This document shows, piece after piece, positions 16,738-24,881 of a stretch of DNA of 64,000 bases. Position 1 is the stretch's first letter; every line of letters begins with the position of its first letter. Origin of the DNA: Sphingobium naphthae (GTDB taxonomy: Bacteria; Pseudomonadota; Alphaproteobacteria; Sphingomonadales; Sphingomonadaceae); contig NZ_JAJGNO010000001.1 in assembly GCF_020782235.1 (NCBI RefSeq), positions 399,007-463,006 of the forward strand, written 5' to 3'. Made by a program: the position numbers and the translations under genes. The notes under the pieces are model-generated. The model was not told where the DNA came from. It searched no databases and worked only from the letters and a program-made list of their open reading frames with translations.

Positions 16738-19265
16738 CGTCGGAGACGGGCTTCGACCCCGCGCTGCTCGACCAGTTCCCGATCCGCGCGCCCCGCCCCG
16801 AGGGCGAGGTGGAGGAACTGGAGCGCATCTGGGCCGCGCCCAAGGGGCTGGCGCTGCTGACCGCGGTCAACAATAATTATATCGGCTTCTTCTACGTCGC
16901 CACCGCCTTCCTCTTCTTCCTGCTGGCCGGCCTGCTGGCGCTGGGGATGCGGGTGCAGCTGGCGTTGCCGCTGCAGGGCATATTGCCGCAGGACACCTAC
17001 AACCAGTTCTTCACCATGCACGGCACGGTGATGATGTTCCTGTTCGCGGTGCCGATGGTGGAGGCGATCGGCGTGATGCTGCTGCCGCAGATGCTGGCGG
17101 CGCGCGACCTGCCCTTCCCGCGCCTGTCGGCCTATGCCTTCTGGGCCTATTTCGTCGGCGGCCTGTGCTTCTTCGCATCATTGTTCGTGGGGCTGGCGCC
17201 GGACGGCGGCTGGTTCATGTATCCCCCCTATACCAGCATGGCCTATTCGCCGGGGATCAACGCCGATTTCTGGCTGCTGGGCATCGGCTTCATCGAGATT
17301 TCGGCGATCGCCGGCGCGATCGAGATCATCGTCGGCGTGCTGCGCACGCGCGCGCCGGGCATGACGCTGGCGCGAATGCCGGTCTATGCCTGGGCGATGC
17401 TGGTGTTCGGGGTGATGATCATCATCGCCTTCCCCTCGGTTATCCTCTGCACCCTGCTGCTGGAGATCGAGCGCGCGTTCGACTGGCCCTTCTTCGACCC
17501 CACGCGCGGCGGCGACGCGCTGTTGTGGCAGCATCTCTTCTGGTTCTTCGGCCACCCGGAAGTCTATATCATCTTCCTGCCGGCATCGGGCCTGGTGTCG
17601 ATGATGGTCGCGACCATGGCGCGCACGCGGCTGGTCGGCCACAGCTTCGTGGTGCTGGCCTTCCTCGCCACCGGCTTCATCAGTTTCGGCGTGTGGGCGC
17701 ACCATATGTTCACCACCGGCATGCCCAATTTGTCGGTCGGCTTCTTTTCCGCCGCGAGCATGGCGGTGAGCGTGCCGGCGGGCATCCAGGTCTTCGCCTG
17801 GATCGGCACGCTGGCGGTCGGCAAGCCGCGCTACAATGCCCCCACGCTGTTCATGATCGGCGGGCTGATCATCTTCGTCATGGGCGGTCTGACCGGCGTG
17901 ATGGTGGCGATGGTGCCGTTCGACTGGCAGGCGCATGACAGCTATTTCATCGTCGCACACCTCCATTATGTGCTGATCGGCGGGATGGTCTTCCCGCTGT
18001 TCGCCGCCTTCTATTACTGGACGCCGATGACGAGCAGCCGGGCGCTGAGCGAGCGGCTGGGCCAGTGGAGCTTCTGGCTGATGTTCGCGGGCATGCACCT
18101 GACGTTCCTGCCGATGCACCTGACCGGCTTCATGGGCATGCCCCGCCGCGTCTACACCTATCTGCCCGACCGGGGATGGACGCTGATCAACATGATCTCC
18201 ACCATCGGCGCCTTCGTGCTGGCGGCGGGCGTGCTGGTGTTCCTGTTCGACCTGGCGCGCAACTTCCGCTTCACCGTCGATGACGATGCCGGCAACGTCT
18301 ACAAGGGCGGAACGCTGGAATGGCTGCCGACCGGCCTTTATTCGACGCGCAGCATCCCCGTCGTGCGCAGCCGCGAGCCGCTGTGGGACGACCCTGCCAT
18401 CTGCGAGGATGTGGAGAAGGGCCGGTATCTGCTGCCCAACGCGCCCACCGGCAAGCGCGAGACGATCATCACCAGCCCGCTGCGCGCCGAGCCCGAATAT
18501 CTGCAGATCATGCCCGGCCCGTCGCCCTGGCCGCTGCTGGCGGCGGTCTTCACCGCCGGCTTCTTCCTGCTGCTGACGGTGCAGGCCTATGGGATCGGGT
18601 TCGTGAGCGGCGTCATCGCCATCCTGTGCGTTCTACGCTGGCTGTGGGACACAGACCGGGTGGTGAAGGAGGAAGAGGTGGATGTGGGCGGGGGCATCCT
18701 GCTTCCCACCTATGTCACCGGGCCGCGCAGCCATGGCTGGTGGGCGATGGTCATCCTGCTGATCGTGATCGGCATGATCTTCGTCATGGGGCTGTTCAGC
18801 TTCTTCTATCTCTATGGCGTGCAGCCCGATTTCTGGACCGCGCCGGCCGGCTGGGAAGGCGCGGCGGTGGTCGTGCCGCTCTACGCGCTGGCGGCGGGGC
18901 TGGCCTGGCTCGCGCGCTTCATGCTGGCGCGCGAAGCGACGCAGCTCTGGACGCCGGGCGTCCTGTATCTCTGCGCGGCGATCGCGCTCACCGCAGCGGT
19001 CGGCGGCGACATCCTGTTCTGGCAAGCGTCCGGGCTGATGCCGCAGGATAGCGGACAGGGCGCGACCATCTATGTCCTCTTGGCGCTGGAGGCGATGCTG
19101 GCGGGGATCGCGCTGCTGATGGCGGCCTATCTGTCGGCGCGCAACAGCCGGGCGATGATCGTGCGGCCGCGCAACAACAGCATGGACCTGTGCGTGCTCT
19201 TCCTCCTCTACGCCGCGGCGCAAGGCGCGCTGACCGCCATCGTTACCCGCGCGTTCGGAGGCTGA
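16734..19265 (+). CDS. coxA: Cytochrome c oxidase, fused subunits I and III
   Basis: An 843-residue membrane protein. The subunit I part (about residues 30-530) has MHGTVMMF (haem a ligand, near 94), WQHLFWFFGHPEVY (CuB histidine and the cross-linked tyrosine, near 264-277), VWAHHMFTTG (two CuB histidines) and FIVAHLHYVL (haem a3 and haem a ligands, near 405-412). A second hydrophobic block from about residue 600 to the end corresponds to subunit III. It reduces oxygen to water and pumps protons. Fused I-III proteins occur in several caa3-type oxidases; the fusion removes the need for a separate coxC gene here. Confidence 0.92.
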   Translation: MTSETGFDPALLDQFPIRAPRPEGEVEELERIWAAPKGLALLTAVNNNYIGFFYVATAFLFFLLAGLLALGMRVQLALPLQGILPQDTYNQFFTMHGTVMMFLFAVPMVEAIGVMLLPQMLAARDLPFPRLSAYAFWAYFVGGLCFFASLFVGLAPDGGWFMYPPYTSMAYSPGINADFWLLGIGFIEISAIAGAIEIIVGVLRTRAPGMTLARMPVYAWAMLVFGVMIIIAFPSVILCTLLLEIERAFDWPFFDPTRGGDALLWQHLFWFFGHPEVYIIFLPASGLVSMMVATMARTRLVGHSFVVLAFLATGFISFGVWAHHMFTTGMPNLSVGFFSAASMAVSVPAGIQVFAWIGTLAVGKPRYNAPTLFMIGGLIIFVMGGLTGVMVAMVPFDWQAHDSYFIVAHLHYVLIGGMVFPLFAAFYYWTPMTSSRALSERLGQWSFWLMFAGMHLTFLPMHLTGFMGMPRRVYTYLPDRGWTLINMISTIGAFVLAAGVLVFLFDLARNFRFTVDDDAGNVYKGGTLEWLPTGLYSTRSIPVVRSREPLWDDPAICEDVEKGRYLLPNAPTGKRETIITSPLRAEPEYLQIMPGPSPWPLLAAVFTAGFFLLLTVQAYGIGFVSGVIAILCVLRWLWDTDRVVKEEEVDVGGGILLPTYVTGPRSHGWWAMVILLIVIGMIFVMGLFSFFYLYGVQPDFWTAPAGWEGAAVVVPLYALAAGLAWLARFMLAREATQLWTPGVLYLCAAIALTAAVGGDILFWQASGLMPQDSGQGATIYVLLALEAMLAGIALLMAAYLSARNSRAMIVRPRNNSMDLCVLFLLYAAAQGALTAIVTRAFGG

Positions 19266-19268
19266 CCG

Positions 19269-19553
19269 ATGCGCGCCTGGTTCCTGCTGCTGGGTGGCTT
19301 GGTCGTATGGACCATCCATTTCTTCGCGCTCTACGCGATCGGGAGCATCTTCCTGACGACGACGCTGGGCCGGGCGCTGACGCTGCTGATGACGATCGCC
19401 TGCCTGGCGGCCGCGGCCGGCGTCGGCCTGATCGCCTGGCGCGCGGAGCGGGACGAGGCGCAGGCGCGCTGGATCCGCGTGGTGAGCCTGTGGGGCGTCG
19501 CGCTGAGCGCGATCGCTATTGTCTGGCAGGGGCTGGTGGCGCTGCTGGTCTGA
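19269..19553 (+). CDS. Small membrane protein at the end of the oxidase operon
   Basis: A 94-residue protein with three hydrophobic helices (about residues 4-28, 35-58 and 72-93). It starts four bases after the coxAC stop, so it is cotranscribed and may be a minor subunit such as a subunit IV-like protein or an assembly helper. I recognise no specific motif. Composition matches the oxidase genes, and it is the last gene of this locus before the integrated element. Confidence 0.65.
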   Translation: MRAWFLLLGGLVVWTIHFFALYAIGSIFLTTTLGRALTLLMTIACLAAAAGVGLIAWRAERDEAQARWIRVVSLWGVALSAIAIVWQGLVALLV

Positions 19554-19858
19554 AGCGATGGAGCATCAAAGAGGAATGGCGGAGCGGACGGGGAGAGACG
19601 AGGTCGCCGGTCGGCAAATGCGAGAATGCGCCGTCGTTCGGCTATTCTCCCGCGGGTACGACAGCAGAACAGCCGGAAAGGCGCCCCCTAGGGCGATCCT
19701 ATTTGCTTCAACATGATATGAGGACAGAAAGTGGCGGAGACGGAGTCCGCCATCTTTCCTGATCAACGTTGTTCATACTGCCTCAGCCGGACCCTCTGAA
19801 ACCGCGTATTTCTGCGACTGTTCTTTTCATGTTCTCTCAGCACCTATCTTGACAGCGC
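19554..19858. other. Gene-free junction between the oxidase operon and the integrated element
   Basis: No convincing gene. A short hairpin, CGCCC-CCTA-GGGCG, near 19,683-19,697 may end the oxidase transcript but has only a weak T-rich tail. The left attachment repeat is at 19731-19745; base composition falls to the right of it. The last ~110 bp before the integrase gene probably contain integrase arm sites and the integrase promoter. Confidence 0.5.
19731..19745. repeat. Left attachment-site core (att repeat)
   Basis: GTGGCGGAGACGGAG, identical to the 15 bases at 29877-29891. This copy is not part of a tRNA: the following bases (TCCGCC) do not continue the tRNA sequence. It is therefore the displaced copy created by site-specific integration. 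The identity stops at the first base on both sides, so the crossover lies within these 15 bases. Confidence 0.85.
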
Positions 19859-19879
19859 ATGAGATATGTTGGCAATAAT
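19849..19879 (+). promoter_or_regulatory. Possible integrase promoter
   Basis: TTGACA (19849-19854) is a perfect -35 box; AATAAT (19874-19879) matches five of six -10 positions but at a 19-bp spacing, which is longer than optimal. Transcription would start close to 19886, exactly where an in-frame ATG of the integrase lies, implying a leaderless message. Neither that ATG nor the one at 19859 has a ribosome-binding site, which is consistent with this reading. Confidence 0.3.
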
Positions 19880-21157
19880 GTGGGTATGGAAAGCGCAAAA
19901 CCCACACGCCGCACCAAATCCGCAACCGACAAAGAGGTGGCTGCCATGAAGGCGCCGGGCCGTTATTCGGTCGGAGACGGCCTCATTCTAGTGGTGACGA
20001 AATCCGGCTCCCGCTCTTGGATCGCCCGCGTGCTAGACCCGTCGAAGCGCAGGCGCGATATTGGCCTTGGGCCCTATCCGGAGGTTTCGCTGAAGGACGC
20101 CCGGCGCCGCGCTGGGGAAATGCGTAACCAGTCGCGCGAAGGGGTCGATCCGGTGGCTGCCAAGCGCGCCGCAGCTCGCACTATTCCCACGTTCAAGGTT
20201 ACTGCCACCAAGGCGCATGGCGAGCGGAAGGACGCCTTTCGGAATGAGAAGCACCGAGAGCAGTGGATAGATTCGCTTGCCAGCTACGCCTTTCCGGCGA
20301 TCGGTTCGCTTCCTGTCGACCAAGTAGATGGACCGGCAGTCGTGCGGGCGCTGAAGCCCATCTGGACTGCAAAGCCAGAGACGGCGCGCCGAGTCCTCCA
20401 GCGCGTGGCTTCCGTTGTCGCTTGGGCTGTTGCTCATGGCTATCGCGACCATGAGTTGCCAGTGAAGGCGATCAGGATGGGCTTGCCCAAGCAGCCCAAG
20501 GTAAACCCGAACGCTAGGGGTACGGATAGCCGCGGGCATTTTGCGGCGATCCCGTACAACGACGCGGCGGCTTATGTGTCGCGCCTTCGAAGCTCATCCG
20601 ATTCTATCAGCAGAGCAGCGCTTGAGTTGGTGATGCTGACCGTCTGCCGGTCAGGTGAGGCGCGTGGCGCCAAGTGGGCGGAATTCGATCTGGACAAGGC
20701 TGAGTGGAAGATCCCCGGCGATCGGATCAAGGCAGGGGTGGAGCATACCATTCCCTTGTCTCCGGACGCTGTCGCGGTGATCAAGCGGATGCGGGAAATT
20801 CGGGGTACAAGCGACCTCGTGTTTCCCTCTAGGAAAGGTGAGGCGTTGTCAGACGTGGCGCTTTCAAAGGTGCACAAGATCCTGTCGCCTTCCTCCACTG
20901 TGCACGGTTGGCGATCGGCCTTTCGTGATTGGGCAGCAGAGCAAACCTCTGTGCCAGGAGAGATCGTGGAAGCCGCGCTAGCGCACACGAACCCCAATCG
21001 GGTGGAAGCCGCCTATCGGCGCACGAACTATCTCGACCAGCGCCGGCCGCTTATGGAGGCATGGGCGGCCTATCTGGCTGGCGACAAAGGGTGGCGGGAG
21101 AAGCTGCCAACCGTGGCATCCGCGACGGTCCATCGCCTTCATGAGCGTGCGGCGTGA
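19859..21157 (+). CDS. int: Tyrosine integrase, P4/CTn-like with N-terminal arm-binding domain
   Basis: A 432-residue site-specific recombinase. Residues 20-110 form the DUF4102-type arm-binding domain (YSVGDGLILVVTKSGSRSW, then GLGPYPEVSLKDAR). The catalytic core carries the first arginine in CRSGEARGAKW (near 263), the HGWRSAF motif (near 346) and the nucleophilic tyrosine in RRTNYLDQRR (near 390). It recombines attP with the 3' end of tRNA-Ser. The gene sits next to the repeat that is away from the tRNA, the less common arrangement. An ATG at 19886 is an alternative start. Confidence 0.92.
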   Translation: MRYVGNNVGMESAKPTRRTKSATDKEVAAMKAPGRYSVGDGLILVVTKSGSRSWIARVLDPSKRRRDIGLGPYPEVSLKDARRRAGEMRNQSREGVDPVAAKRAAARTIPTFKVTATKAHGERKDAFRNEKHREQWIDSLASYAFPAIGSLPVDQVDGPAVVRALKPIWTAKPETARRVLQRVASVVAWAVAHGYRDHELPVKAIRMGLPKQPKVNPNARGTDSRGHFAAIPYNDAAAYVSRLRSSSDSISRAALELVMLTVCRSGEARGAKWAEFDLDKAEWKIPGDRIKAGVEHTIPLSPDAVAVIKRMREIRGTSDLVFPSRKGEALSDVALSKVHKILSPSSTVHGWRSAFRDWAAEQTSVPGEIVEAALAHTNPNRVEAAYRRTNYLDQRRPLMEAWAAYLAGDKGWREKLPTVASATVHRLHERAA

Positions 21158-21690
21158 GTACTGAAGATAGAATTTCCGGTCAAAACGGCCGGAAATTGTC
21201 AAAGAAGGCGCGTGAATATGCTGCCAAGCTTGCCAAGCACGGCTTTGAAGGCTTCGACACGCCAGGTAGGCGAGGGCGTCCGAAGTCACCCGCAACGCTC
21301 GTCGCCCAACGTGATGGCAAATCGGCGAGAACGCAGCGGCGCTATGTGGCCATTATGCGCGATCTCGCCACCAAACTCGATGTATCGCCGCCCGATCTGG
21401 TCGGCACCAGCTTGGCGTCCATCGGCGAGCAACAAGCGCTTTTGAAGCTGAACCCGAGGCACGCCACCATACTGATCATCGCAGCAAGGCGCGGGAAGAA
21501 AGTCTCTGCGAAACTGCGGGTTTCCCGAGCTGTCGCTCGATTGAGGGAAAAAGAAGATCCGGTTGAGCGCGAGATTACCGCGCTGGTGCGCCTTTGGGTG
21601 AAAAGCAGTCCTGAGGCGCGAGACGGATTTTTGGAAAGGCTTGCTCAGGCCCAGGCTAGGAGCAGGAAGGAGGATGGGCAACAGGCTTAA
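21154..21690 (+). CDS. Basic protein of the element, unknown function
   Basis: A 178-residue, strongly basic protein that begins with a GTG overlapping the integrase stop (GTGA), so it is translated with the integrase. Lysine/arginine-rich segments (KKAREYAAKLAKHG, RRGRPKSP, RRGKKVSAKLRVSRA) suggest nucleic-acid binding; no fold is recognised. Its coupling to int suggests a role in integration or in its control, which is inference from position only. Confidence 0.6.
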   Translation: MSTEDRISGQNGRKLSKKAREYAAKLAKHGFEGFDTPGRRGRPKSPATLVAQRDGKSARTQRRYVAIMRDLATKLDVSPPDLVGTSLASIGEQQALLKLNPRHATILIIAARRGKKVSAKLRVSRAVARLREKEDPVEREITALVRLWVKSSPEARDGFLERLAQAQARSRKEDGQQA

Positions 21691-21761
21691 ACAAGCGGCC
21701 CAGAGCGGTGCGTCAACACCACCCTGAGCCTAACCACAACCGTCTTACGTGGAGACGAATC

Positions 21762-21878
21762 ATGGCTATCCCCCCTCTAGGGCGCGGCATTTTGCGCGCC
21801 AATGCCAATTCCGATTTTGTCCTTTCTGGCGTCCGTAGAGCCGTCGCCCCTCTCATGGGCAATCATGCGTCATGGTGA
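21762..21878 (+). CDS. Possible 38-residue peptide upstream of the excisionase
   Basis: A short open frame beginning ATG with GGAG eight bases before it and ending just inside the next frame. The product starts MAIPPLGRGILRANANSDF and contains a short basic/hydrophobic segment. Its spacing and ribosome-binding site are those of the neighbouring small genes, but no homologue comes to mind, so it may equally be leader sequence. Confidence 0.3.
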   Translation: MAIPPLGRGILRANANSDFVLSGVRRAVAPLMGNHASW

Positions 21879-21895
21879 AACAGAAGGACCACCCC

Positions 21896-22078
21896 ATGAC
21901 GCCCATGACGGTTTCCATTGCCGAGACCATTCGTGCCACTTCGCTCTCTCAAGCCACGATCTACCGGATGATCGGTCGCGGCGAAATCGAGACAGTGAAG
22001 GTCGGCGGTCGCCGGCTTGTAAAAATGGCATCGCTCCGCCAGCTGATTGGCGACGCTCCTGTAGCGGAGGCGCAGTGA
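21896..22078 (+). CDS. Excisionase/AlpA-like helix-turn-helix protein
   Basis: A 60-residue protein with the MerR-like winged helix typical of phage excisionases and AlpA regulators: SIAETIRATSLSQATIYRMI followed by GRGEIETVKVGGRRLVKMAS, the wing. It should bend DNA at the att site to direct integrase toward excision, or activate early genes. The start at 21896 is preferred over 21872 because AAGGA precedes it at a suitable distance. Position after int is usual for such proteins. Confidence 0.75.
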   Translation: MTPMTVSIAETIRATSLSQATIYRMIGRGEIETVKVGGRRLVKMASLRQLIGDAPVAEAQ

Positions 22079-22084
22079 TCCGCT

Positions 22085-22372
22085 ATGCCCGGAAAGCGAA
22101 ACGCCCCCGTCCGTGAGGACGAAGGCGCTACGTGTCTGCTTGGCGGCGACACTGGCGCATATAGCCGATCTGAATATTCAGAGCAACGAACAGAGGTCCA
22201 CCTAGCCGAATGCGTTTTCGGCGGGCGCTATGTCGTCAGCATACAGCCGCGCCGGGTAGATAGGCCGAGCCGCGAATTTCGCACCTATGGGGAAGCGCGA
22301 ACGCTCGCTGACGCCCTGCGGCTTAAGCATGGCTGGTCCGTGATTGACGATACCGGGGGCGATCATGGGTAA
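22085..22372 (+). CDS. Small early protein of the element, unknown function
   Basis: A 95-residue soluble protein starting seven bases after the excisionase stop. Its middle (CVFGGRYVVSIQPRR, then FRTYGEARTLADALRLKHGW) looks like a small alpha/beta domain and ends with the acidic DDTGGDHG. I recognise no family. It overlaps the next gene by eight bases, so it is part of the early operon. Confidence 0.5.
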   Translation: MPGKRNAPVREDEGATCLLGGDTGAYSRSEYSEQRTEVHLAECVFGGRYVVSIQPRRVDRPSREFRTYGEARTLADALRLKHGWSVIDDTGGDHG

Positions 22373-22586
22373 GGTGCTCCGCTTCCCTGTCGAGCGCCGG
22401 CAGCCTCATGTCGCGCTAACTTGGGATGATGTCTGGGACCAGTACCAGATCGCGGTTGTGGGCGTCGGGCCCAACCTGCTCCAGTGGTGCAGCGGTTATC
22501 CGGAGGCAATAGACCTGCTGATTAGCTTGGGCCAGCGCTTTGGCCTGCCCATTTTTGATCTCACACCGCAGGGGAAAGTCGCATGA
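22365..22586 (+). CDS. Small early protein of the element, unknown function
   Basis: A 73-residue protein starting at the ATG within the end of the preceding gene (eight-base overlap). It contains LTWDDVWDQYQIAVV and a hydrophobic C-terminal half. The longer frame from 22344 is less likely because the overlap start fits the chain of the operon. The stop shares four bases with the next start (ATGA). Unknown function. Confidence 0.5.
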   Translation: MGKVLRFPVERRQPHVALTWDDVWDQYQIAVVGVGPNLLQWCSGYPEAIDLLISLGQRFGLPIFDLTPQGKVA

Positions 22587-22711
22587 AGGGCGGACTTACA
22601 ATCCGCCAGCCTCGTGCGGTTCAGCCCCACCGTTCAGTGATTGCAAGCGCGCATCCGGCCCTATCCCCACCGGTGCCACCACCGGCAGCGGCTTGCGAGG
22701 TGTCCGGATGA
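22583..22711 (+). CDS. 42-residue peptide linking the early operon to the primase gene
   Basis: An open frame that starts in an ATGA overlap with the upstream gene and ends in a second ATGA overlap with the primase start at 22708. The product begins MKGGLTIRQPRAV and is rich in proline and alanine. Such perfectly nested overlaps on both sides are the main evidence that it is translated; it may serve mainly to couple translation. No family recognised. Confidence 0.45.
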   Translation: MKGGLTIRQPRAVQPHRSVIASAHPALSPPVPPPAAACEVSG

Positions 22712-23778
22712 CCCTCGCGCAGGACATCACCAAGCATTTCAACGGCGACTGGCGCGGCAATCAGGGCTTCATCCCGACACCTGGCCACAGCGCCAAGGAT
22801 CGCGGGACGACGGTTCGCGACACCGATGATGGCGATGTGGCTTTCCACAGCTTCAATGGCGGCGACTGGAGGGCGCTCAAGGATGAATGCCGTTCCAAGG
22901 GCCTGCTGCCTGATCGCCAGCGTCAACCTGAACGTTGGCGCGTCGCCGGTGTCTATGAGTTCACAGACGCCGACGGGACGGTCCTTTACCGCACGCGGCG
23001 CATGGAGCATCCCTCCAGGCCCAAGCGGTTCGAGGCCCAGCGCCCTGACGGCAGGGGCGGGTGGATCGACAAGCTGGGCGACTGCCCACGCGTTCTCTAT
23101 CGGCTCCCCGAACTGCTGGCGGCTGATCCGGCCGAGCCCGTCTATTTCGTGGAAGGCGAGCGCAAGGCCGACAAGCTCGCGGCATGGGGTCTGATCGCCA
23201 CCTCAGTCGCCTTCGGCGCCAAGGGATGGCGCAAGTCCTATGCCGATGCATTGGCGGGACGTTTGGTCATCTTCCTGCCGGACAATGACCAGCCGGGTCA
23301 TGAGTTCGCACAGAAGGCGAAGCCCGACATGGAGGCGGCCGGCGCAACTGTGCACGTCATCGATCTGCCGGGGCTTCCGGCCAAGGGTGACGTGATGGAC
23401 TGGGCTGGCACGGCTGAAGATTTGCGCAGTCTTGTATCAACCGCGCAGCGAGGCAATCCGCTGCCGGGCCTCTGTGGCCCGGAGACATGGGACGGCACCC
23501 ACGCACCCGATCGGGAGTGGATACTGCGCGACTGGCTCGTCTGTAAGGCTGCTGGGCTTTTGAGCGGTCAGGAGGGTGTGGGCAAGTCATTGCTGGCGCA
23601 GCAGATGGCGACATGCCTTGCGGCAGGCATCCCTTTCCTTGGCCTTCAAGGCCAACGGGTGCGAGCACTCTACCTGACGTGCGAAGACGATGTAGACGAA
23701 CTGCACAGGCGGCAGGAACCGCACCCGCGACGCCGAGGTTGCCGCGGCGAGCAAGAGCGAGCGCGCCACCAAGGCTGA
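22708..23778 (+). pseudogene. Phage primase/RepA-like ATPase, truncated in the ATPase domain
   Basis: The first ~330 codons are a replication protein: an N-terminal zinc-finger-less primase segment (FIPTPGHSAKDRGTTVRD), a TOPRIM domain (VYFVEGERKADKL near residue 144, then VIFLPDNDQPG), and the start of a RecA-like ATPase with LLSGQEGVGKSLLAQQ (near 287) and LYLTCEDDVDELHRRQ (near 325). Directly after that, around base 23,705-23,718, homology stops and the frame reads about 20 unrelated Pro/Arg-rich residues to a stop at 23778. The rest of the ATPase is missing. The product cannot be a working helicase, though the TOPRIM part might fold. Confidence 0.8.
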
Positions 23779-24781
23779 TACCTCTGCCAAGCGCGAAGCC
23801 GCCAAGGTTGCGAGAGACGCCGCCCGTGCCCAGCAGGAGCTTCAGCAGACGCTGGAGCGCGTTGTCGGCAAGTTCGATCCGGTGCGTTCCATCGCGATCG
23901 AGACGGGCAAGGCGCTCAAGGATATCGACATGCTGGAGATGAAGGGCGTGCTGTCCTCCGTCGACGCCCTCACCTACAAGCTGGCCCTTGCCCGCGATCA
24001 GGCCCGCGCCGTCGCTGATGCGGCGTGGAAGAGTCAGGAACAGCGCTGGATCGAGGTTGGCATCACGCCTGACGAGATGGACGGGTCGCGCGTGCGTAAG
24101 GCGATCGACCGCGATCTGGAGGTGCGACAGGACGCCAATGATCGGATCGCCGATGACTTCCGGCGCAAGCAGGAGGATCAGCTTCACGCGCTGGCCGGCC
24201 TTTACGAGGATCTGTTTCGGGGCGGCACTGATGCGATATGGAGCGACTTCAAGGCTGTGGGGTTTCGCATCATCGCGGAGACGCTGGCGCGATTCACATT
24301 AGCTCGAGTCGGCGGCGCACCATCGGAAAGCGGAGGAATAGGTTCGTTCCTAAACACCGCCGTCAATTCGGTTCTTGGTTTCTCAGAAGGCGGTTACACG
24401 GGCGCGGGCCCTCGCAACGCTGTCGCAGGCGTTGTGCACAAGGGGGAGTATGTTTTCCCGGCCGATGCAGTTTCGCGCATTGGTGTGGCCAATCTGGAAG
24501 CCATGAGCGCACGCGGCACCGTTTCGGCTCTTTCTTCCCCGCGCGAAATCATAGCCCCTCACGGTGCCCTCGCGCCTGCACGCCCTCAGGAAATTGTCTT
24601 ACACGTGCAATCGAACGATTATTTCGATGCCAAGGTAGCCAGCATCTCGAACAATGTTGCGATCAAGGTAGCCCAGCCTATCGCCCGTGCGCATGCCGCC
24701 CAAGCAGCCAAGGCCATGGGAGGCGCTGTCGTCAAGGCCATGCCCGCCCGCCTGGCGCAGTTCCAGAGGGATGGGACTTAG
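23702..24781 (+). pseudogene. Phage tail tape-measure protein, C-terminal fragment
   Basis: An open frame without a proper start whose sequence is that of the end of a tape-measure protein: Ala/Lys/Glu-rich coiled coil (AASKSERATKADTSAKRE and on), then FRGGTDAIWSDFKAVGF, GFSEGGYTGAGPRNAVAGVV and VHKGEYVFPADAVSRIG, hallmarks of the C-terminal region of such proteins. The first in-frame ATG is at 23882. It overlaps the primase remnant in another frame, so the fragment is the far side of a deletion joint. It probably is not translated from its own start. Confidence 0.8.
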
Positions 24782-24881
24782 AGGTAAGTCATTCTGCTAT
24801 TCAAATCCCAAGTGCAACGCTAACATCGCTGATGGACGGTTCAGGGGCAAATGAGTCGTCCGTCATTTATTCGGGGGTATC

